From positions 62,001 through 126,000 of the forward strand of contig CAJNYU010000394.1 of the NCBI GenBank assembly GCA_905331475.1: a stretch of 64,000 nt of DNA, in the 5' to 3' direction. The notes beneath the pieces are model-generated. The model was not told the DNA's origin. It was given only the letters and a program-made list of their open reading frames with translations, and searched no databases. A program made the translations under genes and the position numbers. Positions 22,268 to 36,200 of this stretch are shown in pieces. The stretch is from Rotaria socialis. Its lineage: Eukaryota; Rotifera; Eurotatoria; Philodinida; Philodinidae. The stretch's first letter is position 1; the number at the start of each line of letters is the position of its first letter.

Positions 22268-24145
22268 TCAATCTGAACTTTACATTTCTTTATCTGTTTT
22301 TGTCGTATGCTGATGTGATTTCTGTGATAATTTACTATTGGAGTATTACACATCTCGGCAAAAATCTGTCAAACCCTCACTGTGTACTCAAAAAGTGAGT
22401 AAACTCTAGATTAGGTCAGTGTGTCCGCCCAGCCGTCCGTACGTTAACGCGATAACTTCTGAAAGCCTCATCTAATTACCATAAAATTTTGTACACAGAA
22501 TAATCTCATGAATATCTCAGTCGAGTTCGAAGATGAAAGCAATCGGTTAAGAATTTGTTGAGTTACGCAAAAAATGTCCTTCTTTTCTATGTGAACAGTG
22601 ACCTATTCTATTTTATTATAATTTGTTTCGAAGTACGTATAACATTCGGATGCAAATCCGATGTTTCCGTCTTTTTGTTTTTCGTATGGAGTCCTCAGTT
22701 TAATCTCTTGTGAGTGCTAATCACAGCATATTTTTAACCTCTGTGTTTCAGTGTCGCCTATAATTGACTAACAAGCAATATATGTTTCTTTTTTATCGTT
22801 ATTTGTACAATCATTGAAAATGCAACCTTGAACTGAGCTTCAAGTCGGCGAAGAAGCTTGTTAAGCATTTTGAATAAATAAAACAGTTGTTGAATGCTTA
22901 GAAAAAGATACAAGTTTATATTGAAATATTTCGCCAATTCGTTGATTTAAAATGCCACTCAATCGTATTGAAAACTATATATGTTCTTGGTTACAACAAA
23001 TTCTAAAGAACTAACATTCGTTTCAAATCAAAACGATTATACGAATGACAAAAACCAAGAAGCAGTGTGGAAAAGATTTTGCTCAAAAAATGATTTAGTT
23101 AATGCGGTGCAAAGCACAGCATGCTTGTAGTCCGTCGCGAGTTTTTTTTTTCTTTTTACTTGAGATCGTAGCCAATCACATCTCGTCGTTTTGTGACAGA
23201 AGGATCTCGAGAACCGAAATCATAGAAAACTCATTGAAACGACAGATGAAAGTATCGACATCGAACTTCTGACATATTTTTTCTATTCTTTAATCTGATA
23301 TTCAGTTCACTCACAAATGTGGTTTCAAAATGACGAAAGTGAAAGAAATTTGTTGCAAGATAATTAAAGTGACGTCATGAACATATGTTAGCCACTATAG
23401 TCTATTCATTTACAGCTGATCTAAGATAATGAATCATGAAGATAATTAATCGATCAATCGAAATCGATCATTAAGAATATATCGCTAAGTAAGAATAGAG
23501 TTTTCTCAGTGATGAATTTCATCATGTCGANGAAATTTGTTGCAAGATAATTAAAGTGACGTCATGAACATATGTTAGCCACTATAGTCTATTCATTTAC
23601 AGCTGATCTAAGATAATGAATCATGGAGATAATTAATCGATCAATCGAAATCAATCTGTAAGTATAGATCGCTAAGTATAGAGACTCTCATAATTTCATC
23701 TATTCTGAGCTAGACTACAATATCGATCAACGCATTTTAATAATTCCAATAGCTTAGAGAAAAAACGTGAGCTATGTCTCTTTCATTTTGAAATAAGCAA
23801 ACATATCTAAATAACATTACTTTTCTAATATTTCTTTCTCATAATATGTATCCATGAAATGAATTTCGTCCAACTTTACACTATAAATCATAAAATGAAG
23901 ATCTTCTGTAAAAGATGCATCGAAATTCTATATACATATATGTTCGAAATAGATTATTTAGTACAGTCGGATTTTTTTAAATGATGCGATTGAATTATGT
24001 CAACATACGAAATACGTATGCATATCTGTTTTCATATGTTTAATACAAAAGAAAAAAAAACGAACAAACGAAAGTCAGATTTTCAGAAGATCACAAAATT
24101 TTGGCGAAAAATACTCTTCATTATAATATAAATTGCTATCATCAT
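22268..24145. other. Convergent intergenic region with repeats
   Basis: Between the RING-YEATS 3' end and the plexin 3' end. It contains a less AT-rich, repeat-like stretch at about 22370-22640 and a direct duplication around a single N (listed separately). No coding block was recognised. Confidence 0.55.
23345..23685. repeat. Direct repeat flanking an ambiguous base
   Basis: A stretch starting GAAATTTGTTGCAAGATAAT at 23345 recurs almost unchanged from 23532, directly after an N at 23531. The first ~115 bp differ at about one position; similarity then fades to about 23500 and 23685. It is either a recent tandem duplication or, more likely given the N, two assembly ends that were joined without merging their overlap. 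Confidence 0.85.
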
Positions 24146-27100
24146 TCAAATAATCGTTGTAGTAGTTCGCATTGTATCTGAATTAATTAATTGACGAATT
24201 TGTACAAGAAGATGGTGAACAGGCAATAAAACGCTGACATGGTTTTCTCCAATATGTTGATTGATCTATGAAAATTAAGATATTGATTAAAAAACTCAGA
24301 TCAATTGTTATGAAAAACACTTACCGGTTCACTATGTAACTCATAAAACTGATAAAGTTTAAAAAGGCATTCAATTGCAGTATGATCATCAAGTATCAAT
24401 GATCGAATATCTAATGATGATGGTAATGAATCAATGAGAGAACACGATGGAACTTTAAATAGATTGGTGTCAAATGAAGAAAAATATTTTCTATCATCTT
24501 CAAATAATAATTCTATTTCGGATGAAAACTATGAAAATAAAAAAAGAATTAAAACAAAAGAAAAATAAATTATTGATTAAAACTTTACTTTATTTTTTGT
24601 TTGAAAAATAAATTCTAAACCATCTGCAATAACATTTAAACATGATTGAATAATTGGACATGCTGATCGACATATCATTAATGTATTTAATCGTCGGATA
24701 ACATCACTAACTAGTTGAATATATTTTTGAAATAAATCTTTTTGGCTTTTATCATCAATTTGTTTTTCCCAAATCGAAAAAAATTTTAATCCATTTAAAA
24801 TTTCTTCATAAAAGTTATTTAAAACTTTTTGTAAACGTTTCTTATTTGCTTTTAAATTCTCATTAATTAAATATTTATCATTAATTAATTGATTTTCTCT
24901 ACATAAATGATACATAAACAAATTCTTTTCTACTTTATCTGAAAAATTATTCCACGCAGATTTTTTTCGACATAATATTGTTGAATTTATTGAATATTGT
25001 TTTAATACTGGCATTTGATTCGTACAAGAACAAATATTTGATAATGGAATCATTAAATCGATTTGTTCATGGAATGTTCGTTCATAAGAATTTAAATGAT
25101 GAACTATTTTTTCCTTTATTTGATCAATGGTATCACAATCAAGTACGGGCAGTTGAAAACTTATTAAATTTTCATAATTAATTAATAATTCTAAACAATT
25201 ATAGTCAATATTGTTTGATAATAATGTTGATGATGATATGGAATTCGCAGAACGATTTAATAATTGATCACATGGCCCACTATCAATTAAATCAATTAAT
25301 GAATTTATTAATTTATCGAATACATAAAATAATTCATATAGATTATTCTTTGATTGAAATAAAAATGTTGAAACTAATTTGACAATTAATATTTCTTGTG
25401 TTAGTGGAAATGATTTTAAATTTAGCGGATTATAACGAAATATATATCCATAATATTTCAATAGATCATGACAATCATTTATTACTAAGTGATCAATAAA
25501 TGCTTCAGAAAATGGAGTCATGCCAAGTAAATCATAAAATAATTCCATCGATTGGCGACGATTCGAAAAATTATATCTATTAATGATAAAAAAAAGCCCA
25601 ATGAATAAATCTTTCACTTTTCGTGAAGTCTTTAAATACATATTTGATTAGATAATTTTAAGTCTCAACTTTCCGATAGATCTTTTTATCAAAATAAACA
25701 CCGAGATTTTGTAAAAATTGAATAGTTCTATTGAACTTCAACTAAATAAATCTTAGCTTGTTAATTTACTCATGTATACTCACAAAACAAATCTTCAGTT
25801 CCTAAATTGGTGGCTAACAAATATTTCATAAAGCTACAAATCAAAGAAATCTTCTTCTTCAATGCAATCCCTGTTAAATGTGACTACACATTTGTAATAT
25901 TGATACTATTGAATGTTGACTCGATGGTATTCATCGTTTTCTAGTAAAATATTCATCAAGGCGTTTTTTAAGTTTCAACTCAGATTGTCGCAATCAGGCA
26001 CGAAGAAAAACAAATACGAAAAAAATATCTTGTTTATTATTTGGTAGTTAATTATATGATTTCCAAACATCGATAAAGAATCAAAATTAGAATAGAAGAT
26101 TATTGAAGGAAATTTTAGATCAGTTTAAAACACTCACGCTCGTTGATAAGCACAGACTGGTTTTCCATTTAAAGAAATGAAAGATGCCATGAAAAAATAT
26201 GTGTAAAAACTCAGATATCAATCACTTCATTGTTTTATCACTTAGTTCAGCAAAACTACAGTAACCATGTGATATATTCTAACGAAACGATATCAAGTAT
26301 ATATAGTAAGATTCAAACTAGTAATTCTATATTTCAATTATCTTTTTTTTTCTACCTTCTATTACAAAATCAATTTTAATACTTACGTATTATCGGATGT
26401 GAAAATCAATTTTTTCAACTGTTCATGTTCAATCGAAAGATTAGTTAAATATGGTGCCTTGCTTTCTAATTGTTGCATCAATGATAATGTCGAATATTCT
26501 TGTTTATAATGATGATGATGATGATGATATGGACAAAAAAGTAATGGAGCACGTGTTAATGTATTTTGGTGAGATGATGAAGATGGGATTTGCTCATAGA
26601 CTTGATAATAAGGACCAGCAATAGCTGATGTTGTTGTTGACCAAAATGCTTTGTCATTTTGTTCAATAGATTTTATTGGAGATAATGAAGACGATTTTTC
26701 TCTTGATTTTCGTAATTTAATATATAAACAAAGACCTAATGTAAGTAAAGCAATGGTTAAAAGACAACTAGCTAATGATAAATAAATTATTGTAGAAACG
26801 GAATAACGTGATGATGATAATGATGGTGATCGAATGTAGGATAGATAACCAATTACATATTCACGAAAACCAATATGAAAACGAATCGGACCGATTGACG
26901 AATTATGTAATGTACAAGCAACTAGAGCAAAAAAAACAATTAATTTCAAATTTTAAATTCAAAGATTTACTTCATATTTTATTAAAATGACAACTTTAGG
27001 TTTTCTCTATTGATAATTATAGGCTAGTGAACGGATTATAGACAACTCATCAGTCAAAATAGTTCATCAAGTAAAAGTATTGCAATGATGTTATTCTTCA

Positions 27101-29567
27101 TATACTATAATTTCAAGTAGTACTTTACAAGTTTCATTATTTTCTCTTTTGTTTGAAAAACCAAACTCATGCGAAAGTCTATAGTCAAAGTGAATCTTAC
27201 ATGCTGTCAAGAATCAAAAAAGAAAATTAACTAATCACTTTAAGATGAAAATATCGAAGTTTTTTTTTAATACATTCTCAGAGAGAAAATTATCATAGTC
27301 TGTAATGAATTCGTACGTTTTAGGTTGTGATCTCAAAATAAAGCGTATTAGGTCTATAATTAAATGATATTAGTTGAAATGAGATACAGTTTGTCTGTAA
27401 GACACTCAGAAGAAAAATTTCGCTGGTCCGTGTAAATTTAATATGAAGTATTAAAAAACAAAATTTTTATCAGAAATAAAATATTTAATCTGATACAAAT
27501 CATGTATTTGAAATATTTTCTATTTATTTTCCATTTAAAATGTAATTTAAATGATAGTATAAGATTGAATATATGAAAATGATCTTTTTTAGGCTAATCT
27601 CCAATCTTATTCTACACAAATTCGCTTTTTTTTCTTCGTTTTTACTAATTAAAACAAACCTTCATCCGGTTGATTATGAAGAATTAATGGTGTATTCGTT
27701 ATTAGTTTAGTTGGTGGTTGACACGTAATTCCTTTTGATGTAAATGTTCTCAGTTTACATTCAGTACAACCAACAAACAATTGAATATCTGCCATTGATG
27801 CTGCTTCAGTGAGATTTTCTACTTGTAGCTTAAGTTCTTCGCCTGTATAAGGCAGTATTGGAAGTTTTGATGAAACATTTAATAAAACATCGGGTATATA
27901 ATGAAATTGAGTTGAATTCGATGATAAAATCGTATTATCAAAGTAAAGGAAAAAATCTACATCAATGGGTGGTGAACTAAATTCATTTGATGGTGATGGT
28001 ATTCCTGGTGTGCGAAAACTAAACGATGATTTCATATCATTATTTGTTGATATTATATTGTTTGAAGTTATCTTGAATAAAAAATTTAAAAAAAATTCAT
28101 TTGTGATTTAGATCAAGTTTATTATTGAAGAAAAACCTTTAATTTTGCACTCCACTTTTTATAGGAGAATTCCACAGTAATTAATTGTACTGATGTAAAA
28201 TACATTCCACGAACAGTTACTAATCTACCACCACTAAAAAAGAAGGAATTTTCTTTAAAACAAAAGAAATTGATTTGAAAAATGGTCTACCTTGCAAAAC
28301 TTATTTTTGGATTAATATCTTCAACAAGTGGTTGTGGTGTTATTTTCAAAATAAATCCATTATTTAATACAGTTTTATTATCAATAATAACAGTAACATT
28401 GTATGATCCAGATAAAATTAATGGTAAACGACACGTTAAAACATTTGTTATTGTTTGTTTTATTGTTATGCATTGAAAATTTCCAATAAATACTCTTTGT
28501 TGATTTCCAATAATCAAATTGTTTCCTGTTATATGAAGAATTTGTCCACCAAATTCATAGACTATCATTGGATTAAACGAAACAAGTGATGATTGACAAT
28601 ATTGAATATATTCTTTAGAGAAAAGAATTATTGAGTTTTTAAAATGAATTTTAATTGGACCTAGTCGAGATGAATTCGATCTTTTTGATTGACATTCTAT
28701 TCGTTTTGTTGATTTAATATTTAAACAAGGAATATCAGCAAGTGTTATTTCAAGTATCTCATCAGTTATTAATTCATTTAAATAGATGGTGACAAGTGTT
28801 TCACCGTTCAATGGAAGTTTCTTGGGTGAAAAGTCTTTTATTTTCAATGATGTACAAGGTGAATTAGTTAAACATTGACTATCTGTTTTTGTTATACATT
28901 TACCTTGACACCATGAACATGTTAAACGTGATTGACATTCATCACACGAATCATATAAATCACATCGATAGATAAACATTTTTATTGAACTACCTATTGA
29001 AATATTATTTTCATATAAGGATAAATATATTGTTTGATCATTTTCATTGATTAATTCAGGAGTTTTTGAAATATGACATATATTACGTTCATCAATGAAC
29101 TCCGCCATAGTTTCATTTAAACGGCATTCAAGTGAAGATTTTATTGTATTATAAAATTTTAATGGAATATCAATCGATTTACCAGATTCAATAAATATAT
29201 TTGAATTATCAATAAGATTAAATGATGGACACTGCTTTATTGTTTTTTCAGTACATATTGATGAACATCGATCAGAACACCATTGACATCCTTGTTGTGA
29301 TCGACATGATTCACAGGATGAATATGATGAACAGTCATAAAATATAAATTCAGGTATAGTTGCAATACTTGTATTTGATGGCCATTTTACTATGGATAGA
29401 CGTACTTTTGATTCATTGCCTATACGATAAAAAGAACCAATTTTTTATTTATTTATATTAATTTTATCTGTATCTCTTAGATTTTTTGTTTTTCTATCGT
29501 TTCTATTTATTACACATATTCTTGATATTGAACTTTTAAATCAATTGAATAGCTACGATGTATATAA

Positions 29568-29599
<32 letters not shown>

Positions 29600-32500
29600 T
29601 CGATACAATCAGTTATCTTTGTTAAAGCAAATAAGTAATGAAAAGAAAAACATTCTTCATCGAACAGCTACATCTTGGATTCACATAAAAGTTTTTCTAA
29701 AAAGTTTTTTCAATTAATGACTTACGGAATTCTGAAAACACAATAGAACTAGAATTTCAATTTATGAATCAAGATCGAATAGAAAAAACGAAGCTGTTAA
29801 ATCTCTCCTGAAAAGGCTACTTGACAAATAGAAGTGCCTAATAGAATTCGTTGATGAAGATCAAGTGGAATTTTCTGCAACATGGTACTAATCAACAAAG
29901 AAAATAATACCGAAGGGCATGCCAACTAACGCACATGTTCTTGAAAAGAAAAGAAAACTGTATTATATGTTCACATATGAATTGAACAAAAAATTGACTG
30001 TTCACGATGAACATTTCAATGAATCAATTTCGTATTCTTCTTATATAGAAACTAACAGAGAATAATTTTATTCAAAGAACAAACAAATGTTTAGAATAGT
30101 GAAGAAGTCAGTCAATAATTTTATTCGCATTATATTAAACATATGAAATAATAATCTTTTAGAGAAAAACAAATTCTATTTACATTCAAAGTTCATGTAA
30201 AAATTGAATGCTATAAATTGATCTAACATTTTTTGAAACTGAAATATTCTCTCATGGTAATTCTTTGGAATATTATACGCTTTAGTGATTGTAATTCATT
30301 ATGTCAATGATGAAACATCAAATTACATAGATTGGTTCATTCTGCCGAATAGAAAAGGCTGACCTTTTCCAATATTCTTCTCATTTGAACCAACAAACAT
30401 TGTTTTTCTTCTCTCAAATATTTTATCTTCGTTAACAAATGCATATTTATGAACAGATCAATATCAGATAGATAAAAAAGTCTTTTTTTCATTCTCTTTC
30501 GATAAAAATCATATTGAATTGTTACTTTGCATGTGTTGATGAAAACTAATCTTACCTATTTGTATATGAACATTTTCTTTTCTAAAATGATTTGATGGCG
30601 TAGGACACGAAAGCCGATTATAATCTAACTTAATAGCTTGTGTACTTGCTGACATTATTTTATCAGCAAAAATACATTGATAAATTTCATTACGTTCTAA
30701 TTGTGGTAATTTTGATAATGTTAAATTTATCTGATAAATGAAAGAAAAACTCGAACCTATGAAAATAGATTAAGAAAAAATCAAAACAAACCCATTGACT
30801 TTGATCAATAGAAGTATTTAATGGTTGAACATTGATAATATGAATACATTGATCATTTTCTTGTTGCCAATTATTTGAAGGACAGTCATTTAATACACTA
30901 CATCTATTAGAAAGAAAAAATCAAGATTTTATGTCTAGACACATTGTTTTGCTGATTAATATTCTCTTTTATATTAATTATTGATATATATATATATATA
31001 CATAAAGAACAGATGGGTCATTTCAGTTATTTTCCTCTTCTTCTTTTTATCTCATTGCATAAAACATACCGAAGCGGAATTAATCATTGCGGTCATTCAG
31101 CAATTAGTACCTAGGCACCCGCTGGCTATATGTATGACACTTTCTTTTTTTTAATGGTATCATTGATAGACAATGTCACAATGGGTGTTTAACTGTAGAG
31201 AGCAGCTCGTTTTAATGGCTAACTTGGTGTGCTAATGTGAACACCATAAACTATCTATATTACCGTTCAGTTGTCGAACACCACCCACAAAAAACATTAT
31301 TTGATGAAGACAAACATTCGTCACATGATAAATGTGATGCACAGTCACCAGCAAATGATAAATGATGAATCTATAGAATTTCATTTAAATAGATATGTAT
31401 TTGACAAAAAGAAAAACTTTTTTCTTCATACCTTTGAACCTGAAGCTAAGAAGAAACTTGCAGTACGATTATCAAATAAAATGTCTGATAGAATTGGTAA
31501 TTGTGTTGATAATTGATATGAATATTTCCAATTTATATTCAATGCAAAATCAAATATTCCCTAAAAACAAGCAGGAAAAAATTAAAACATCTGTATAAAC
31601 GAAACATGTCTTTTTCTTCTTCTTAATATTTGTTTGATCAATGAGCGAAAATGCGACAAAGACAGATGTCATGTCTTTAATCGCGTCATTTGACCTATTG
31701 TCAATATTTTCCTATCGACATATTCAACCTACATTATTTTAAGTGAAACCGAAATGAACAGAAACAATGTCCTTAGGGCGTCCGTTTTTTTTTTTCTTTT
31801 TATTCTTAATATTCAGACAATACAAATTGTATTGTAGACACCCTGCAGAAATAAAGTGTATATATATATATATGAGCGTCTCTTCATTAAAATGGAATGT
31901 ATTTTGATTTGATGGATGAAACACTTACCAACTTGAAAGTGCCATTGGTTAATCCTTGTAAAAAAAGAGTTGATGAACCGAATGGATACAGTTGCAAGGC
32001 GCTGGAACTCTCAAACGAATTCTCATAAAAAAGTCGTCCAACAATAGGAATTAGTCCACCGACTGGATAGGGCAAACGATCACTTATTATCCATGGACAT
32101 ATATTGTTATCATTAGTTGTCATTCCTTTTGACCAACCCTAAAAGAAAAACATTTATAAAAAATAATTTAAAAGCTCCAGCATTGGTATATTTTTTTGTT
32201 ACTTCAACTTTTCTACAAGCTTCATTTGGTTTAATAAAACTTAATCCACGTTGTCCAATACCCATTGTATAACAATTTTTATAATTATCTTGAAAAGCTT
32301 TATCAATATCATTGTGAACTTTCCATGAGCAAATATTTGTTCCTGTTGATCCACTACGTTTAATAAAAAGTCCAATTAAAATCATTTGATTATTATTATC
32401 AATAATAATTTGTGCTGATTTAATAATCCAATCGGAATTTAAACAAACTAATGGAATTTCTGTATATGAACGTATTATTGAATTTGAACTATTTCGACAA

Positions 32501-33222
32501 AAACGAATGATTTTTGTTATTGCATTTGTTTGGTCAATATCATTCGGTTGATTTGTTACAAAATAAACATAATTTTCTGTATAAAACGAATGAATATACT
32601 GAATAATAAATGTTGTTTGTTGTCTTGGCATGAAACGTAGCGATAAATCATCACGATAAATTGTTTCATCATCGTTACTTGATAAAATTTTCATAAAATT
32701 AGTTAAATTTAATGAACGTCCTGAAATATTTGGAATTTGCCAACGATAAATTCCTTCATTTTTATATGTAACACCAAAATAAATGAGATTTTGTTCTTGT
32801 ATAATTAATCCAATGGTACTATTTATTGGATCATTGGCAACAATTGGTAATGATGAATTAATAATTAAATTGAAATTTTCATCTACTATTTGACATACAC
32901 CTTGAGAAAGTGTTCCACATAACAGCAAATGATTGTGTTTATTAATTAATAATAAAGTTTTAAAATGATAATCTATTTGTCTAGGATCAATGCATGTACG
33001 ACAAAATGAATGATCTAATTGTGGACCAAGTTTTAGTGAGAATAAATTCTGATTTAATGTTTTGGATGATAAACGATGAAGAGAATTAATTGTGCCAACA
33101 AATAAATTATTATTTATTAAAAGAATTTTTTCAATTGAATTATTTAAATCTTTTTCAATTGTATCGATAGATATTCCATTTATAGTTAATAGAAAATAAC
33201 TAACTAATAGAATATAATACAT
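24146..33222 (-). CDS. Plexin (semaphorin receptor), 14 exons
   Basis: Exons in order: 33222-32203, 32138-31929, 31560-31432, 31370-31264, 30903-30792, 30730-30556, 29419-28291, 28233-28137, 28071-27660, 26921-26387, 26209-26138, 25576-24589, 24528-24325, 24265-24146. All phases agree; 1770 codons, near the usual ~1900 aa. Signal peptide (MYYILLVSYFLLTING), sema domain (about 20-455), PSI domain (CDECLSSSNNVFCGWC), two further PSI domains (CESCRSQQGCQWC, CDECQSRLTCSWC), IPT domains (FGGQILHITGNNL, SGGRLVTVRGMYF), TM about 1173-1200, then a cytoplasmic GAP region with embedded Rho-GTPase-binding domain (PVLDCDTIDQIKEKI). Plexins transduce semaphorin guidance cues through a Rap GAP. The GAP half is divergent: the usual LLRRTE segment reads LKSFPLT, so the arginine finger pair appears absent, and the start of the GAP is shortened. 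The cytoplasmic exons 11 and 12 are the least certain junctions. Confidence 0.9.
26922..27659 (-). other. Plexin intron 9
   Basis: 738-nt phase-1 intron between the last IPT exon and the transmembrane exon. AT-rich; nothing else recognised. Confidence 0.75.
29420..30555 (-). other. Plexin intron 6 with GA microsatellite
   Basis: 1136-nt phase-1 intron between the first post-PSI exon and the long PSI/IPT exon. It holds a (GA)n microsatellite at about 29568-29598. No coding sequence recognised inside. Confidence 0.8.
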
Positions 33223-36200
33223 TCTAAAATTTAAATCAATTTTTATCTTAAGGAGGATTAAATGAAAAACGATAGTTTTAAATTGCACAAGAGAATTTAG
33301 TTATCAACTTGATTGAATCTTTTTTTGTCTTCGAAGCAACAACTATCTCTACATATGTATATAACTTTTATTCAATTAGAAGAAGACAAGAGTGTATTGA
33401 AAAACGTTTGTATACCATACCTGACTATTTCACCATGAATATCAACTTGTCAATTTTGTTTTGAAACGAGTGAACGAAGTAGAGAAAAGAAATGAAGTTG
33501 TATATGTTGTCTAAATGTGAAGAGTGCCGTCGTCATTCTTGTTCGTCCATTTCTCTTTTTCCTTTGCGTTGGTCGGTCATCGGAGAACGAAAGAAGAAGA
33601 AGAAGAAGAAGAAGAAAAAAAGAAATATCTGAAGAAAAGATGAACAGGAGCCAATTAAGCGAAGCAAAACTTATTTTATGTCATAAAATGATTGATGTAT
33701 AAATTGTGATTAAGTTTCACTTGATTTAACCTATTCCTCTTGTGAACGATCAATTGTAAATAATAACAAATCCTTTTTATTTTTTCTTGTATCTTGAAAT
33801 AAATAAAAGAATTTTTTTGTTTTTCATTTTTTTTCCTGAGAAGATTTTCAATATGTCTTTTAACAAATAAAAAATTCATCAATCTAGTGTGTGATTACTT
33901 TCTTTCGCTTCTGTTCAAATATAAAGTGAGCCGATAAAACAATCTGTATACTTAGATCAATGACTTGATGTCGGTTAGCCTTCAGACATACGTATTCATA
34001 TGAATGGAAACAATCATGAACGATGAAACTTAAAGAAATATTATTTCTTTCTTGTGTATGCATTTCAATGTGCTACATTTTCGAAATGATTGGTAGTACT
34101 CGATTTTCTAGCTGCTAAATGACACAATTATTGTCATTTTTATCTATCGTAATTAGTTAAGCAGAAAAATTTGCGAAAGAGTATCAATATTGACTGTTAG
34201 AATTATCACGTAGGTATGTCATGAGCGATGATGAGATTATCATATATTTTTTTGCGGAGTGTGAATCTTCGAGATACATAAATGCTATTCACATCATTTT
34301 CATCATTCTTTTTAAATAAAAAAAATTATTCGTTATGGATAAATATCTATAGGCTACTAAATCGATTTCATTTAGCGAAAGAACCATGATTGAAATTATA
34401 TGGTTTATAAACTATACTATACACATAGTTAGAGAACATTTTCTAGTATAATCAACAAATAAGATTGAAGCCTCTTGATATATACACATTGGTGTTTAGA
34501 AATAATCAATAGCTACAATTATTTTGAACAAGATCTTAGTTATCAAAAAGAAAACACGAGGAGCTCATACAGTAGTGAATTTCTCATTTGTTTTACGATT
34601 GAATAATAATATTGGATTGGAATTTGTTGGGCTTCGCTAAACACAATAATACTTTATTACATATGATTACCATAGGAATTAATAGATATTGTTGTGCAAC
34701 TAATATCTAACAGTTAGATGGGGTTGTATGAAAAATATTTTGTCAAAGTTCAACTAAAAGCTGATTTTCTCTCGATAATATTATCATTTTGAAAAAAAAA
34801 GACGTCGATAATTCTAGTTGTCAGCTTGAATATGACAAAATTTTTAAAGATATTCGATCGGTTGCAAAGATCAAACTAGATCTCCTATCAGCATCTGTTT
34901 TCTTTACATCTTCAACCGTTAACATATTTTATTGCTGGGATATGACGAATGAATTTCTTCATATTCAATGATTCTCGATTTCTCTTCAGTTGCTTTTATT
35001 TTTCATATCTTCTGAGAAAATATGGTAACATAGTATTGAATGAAATACGTTTTCTAAACATGAATGAAATTCAACAGACAGTTAGACTATGTGTAATTGA
35101 GTCAAGTTACAGATTGCTGCTTCAAAAAACAAAAACAAAATTTATTGTTTTGATATTATAGAGTAACTGTAGACATATTCCTTTGATTATGATCGACTAC
35201 CTACCTAGTTTACAACTCATTTTCTATCCATGTGACACTAAAGTTCTTAATCATTGTTCACTACTATTATGTTTAAATCAATATTTTATGTAGACTTGCA
35301 ATTATCTGACAATCATAAATAACATTTTTTGTTTATCAATTTAATTTTAAATTTAGCTATCCTTTATGCATTCATAGTATCATTGCAATGAAATAAATTT
35401 TCATCTATAATCTGGAGAGTTCTATTTATGTATATTATCTTGTATCTCAATAAATGTTTTTCTTGTTTTCTTATTCTTGTTTACGATAACCACAGTTGTT
35501 TTTTCTTCTGATAAGTCACATGCACCTCAGGATGTTCTATGAAAAAGATAAGGGATATTTCTTTTACTACAATATATGGCACTAATAAATCAAGTTTTTC
35601 TCTGCCTCTCTCCTTCATTCTCTTTTAGGCATGAATTCGTATAACTTCAATTATTGTCTGAGCATACAGAAGTTCATTTCTATCAATCTCTCGATCGAAC
35701 TAATTGTTAAGACAATAGTTGAAATAATATTTATTTATAAGAATAAAATAAAGAAGAAAGAAAAGTTGATTCAATTTTACTATGAACTGCATTAATCGAA
35801 ACAATACTGTACTTTTTCTCATATATTTTTCTGAGCATTTTATTTATCAATCATGATAATATTATCATGAGTTCCAATGTCTCCTCTGATAGCTATAGAA
35901 TAGTTACTTCATTGTCTGTATTTTAAATTTCTAAAGAAAAAAAAACCTTTTTTTATTAAAAATATTCATTTATTTAATTGACATTTATAGGAATGCATTT
36001 TCTGGAAATAGAATGAATTTTAAAAAACAAATTTGTCAAAATTTTGTTGCTCTGATCATAATGAAATTAGATGAGAATCATATAATTATAATATTCTTGT
36101 GCAAGCCATATTCTTTGTTCTTTTCTTAAATAGTGATTAAGTCGCTTTTCAAATGATCGAATTTCAATTAGAATTGAAAAGATATCTTCATCTAATGTTT

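Noticed and set aside
31081..31200. A possible extra plexin exon with a GTATGT donor at 31062-31081
   Set aside because: All three frames contain stops between usable acceptors and that donor; the PSI exon at 31264-31370 splices in frame directly to 30903.
31271..31516. 81-codon + strand ORF with KKNFFLHTFEPEAKKKLAVRL
   Set aside because: It is antisense to two plexin exons (31264-31370 and 31432-31560) whose sema and PSI motifs and phases fit the gene; the + frame is a shadow.
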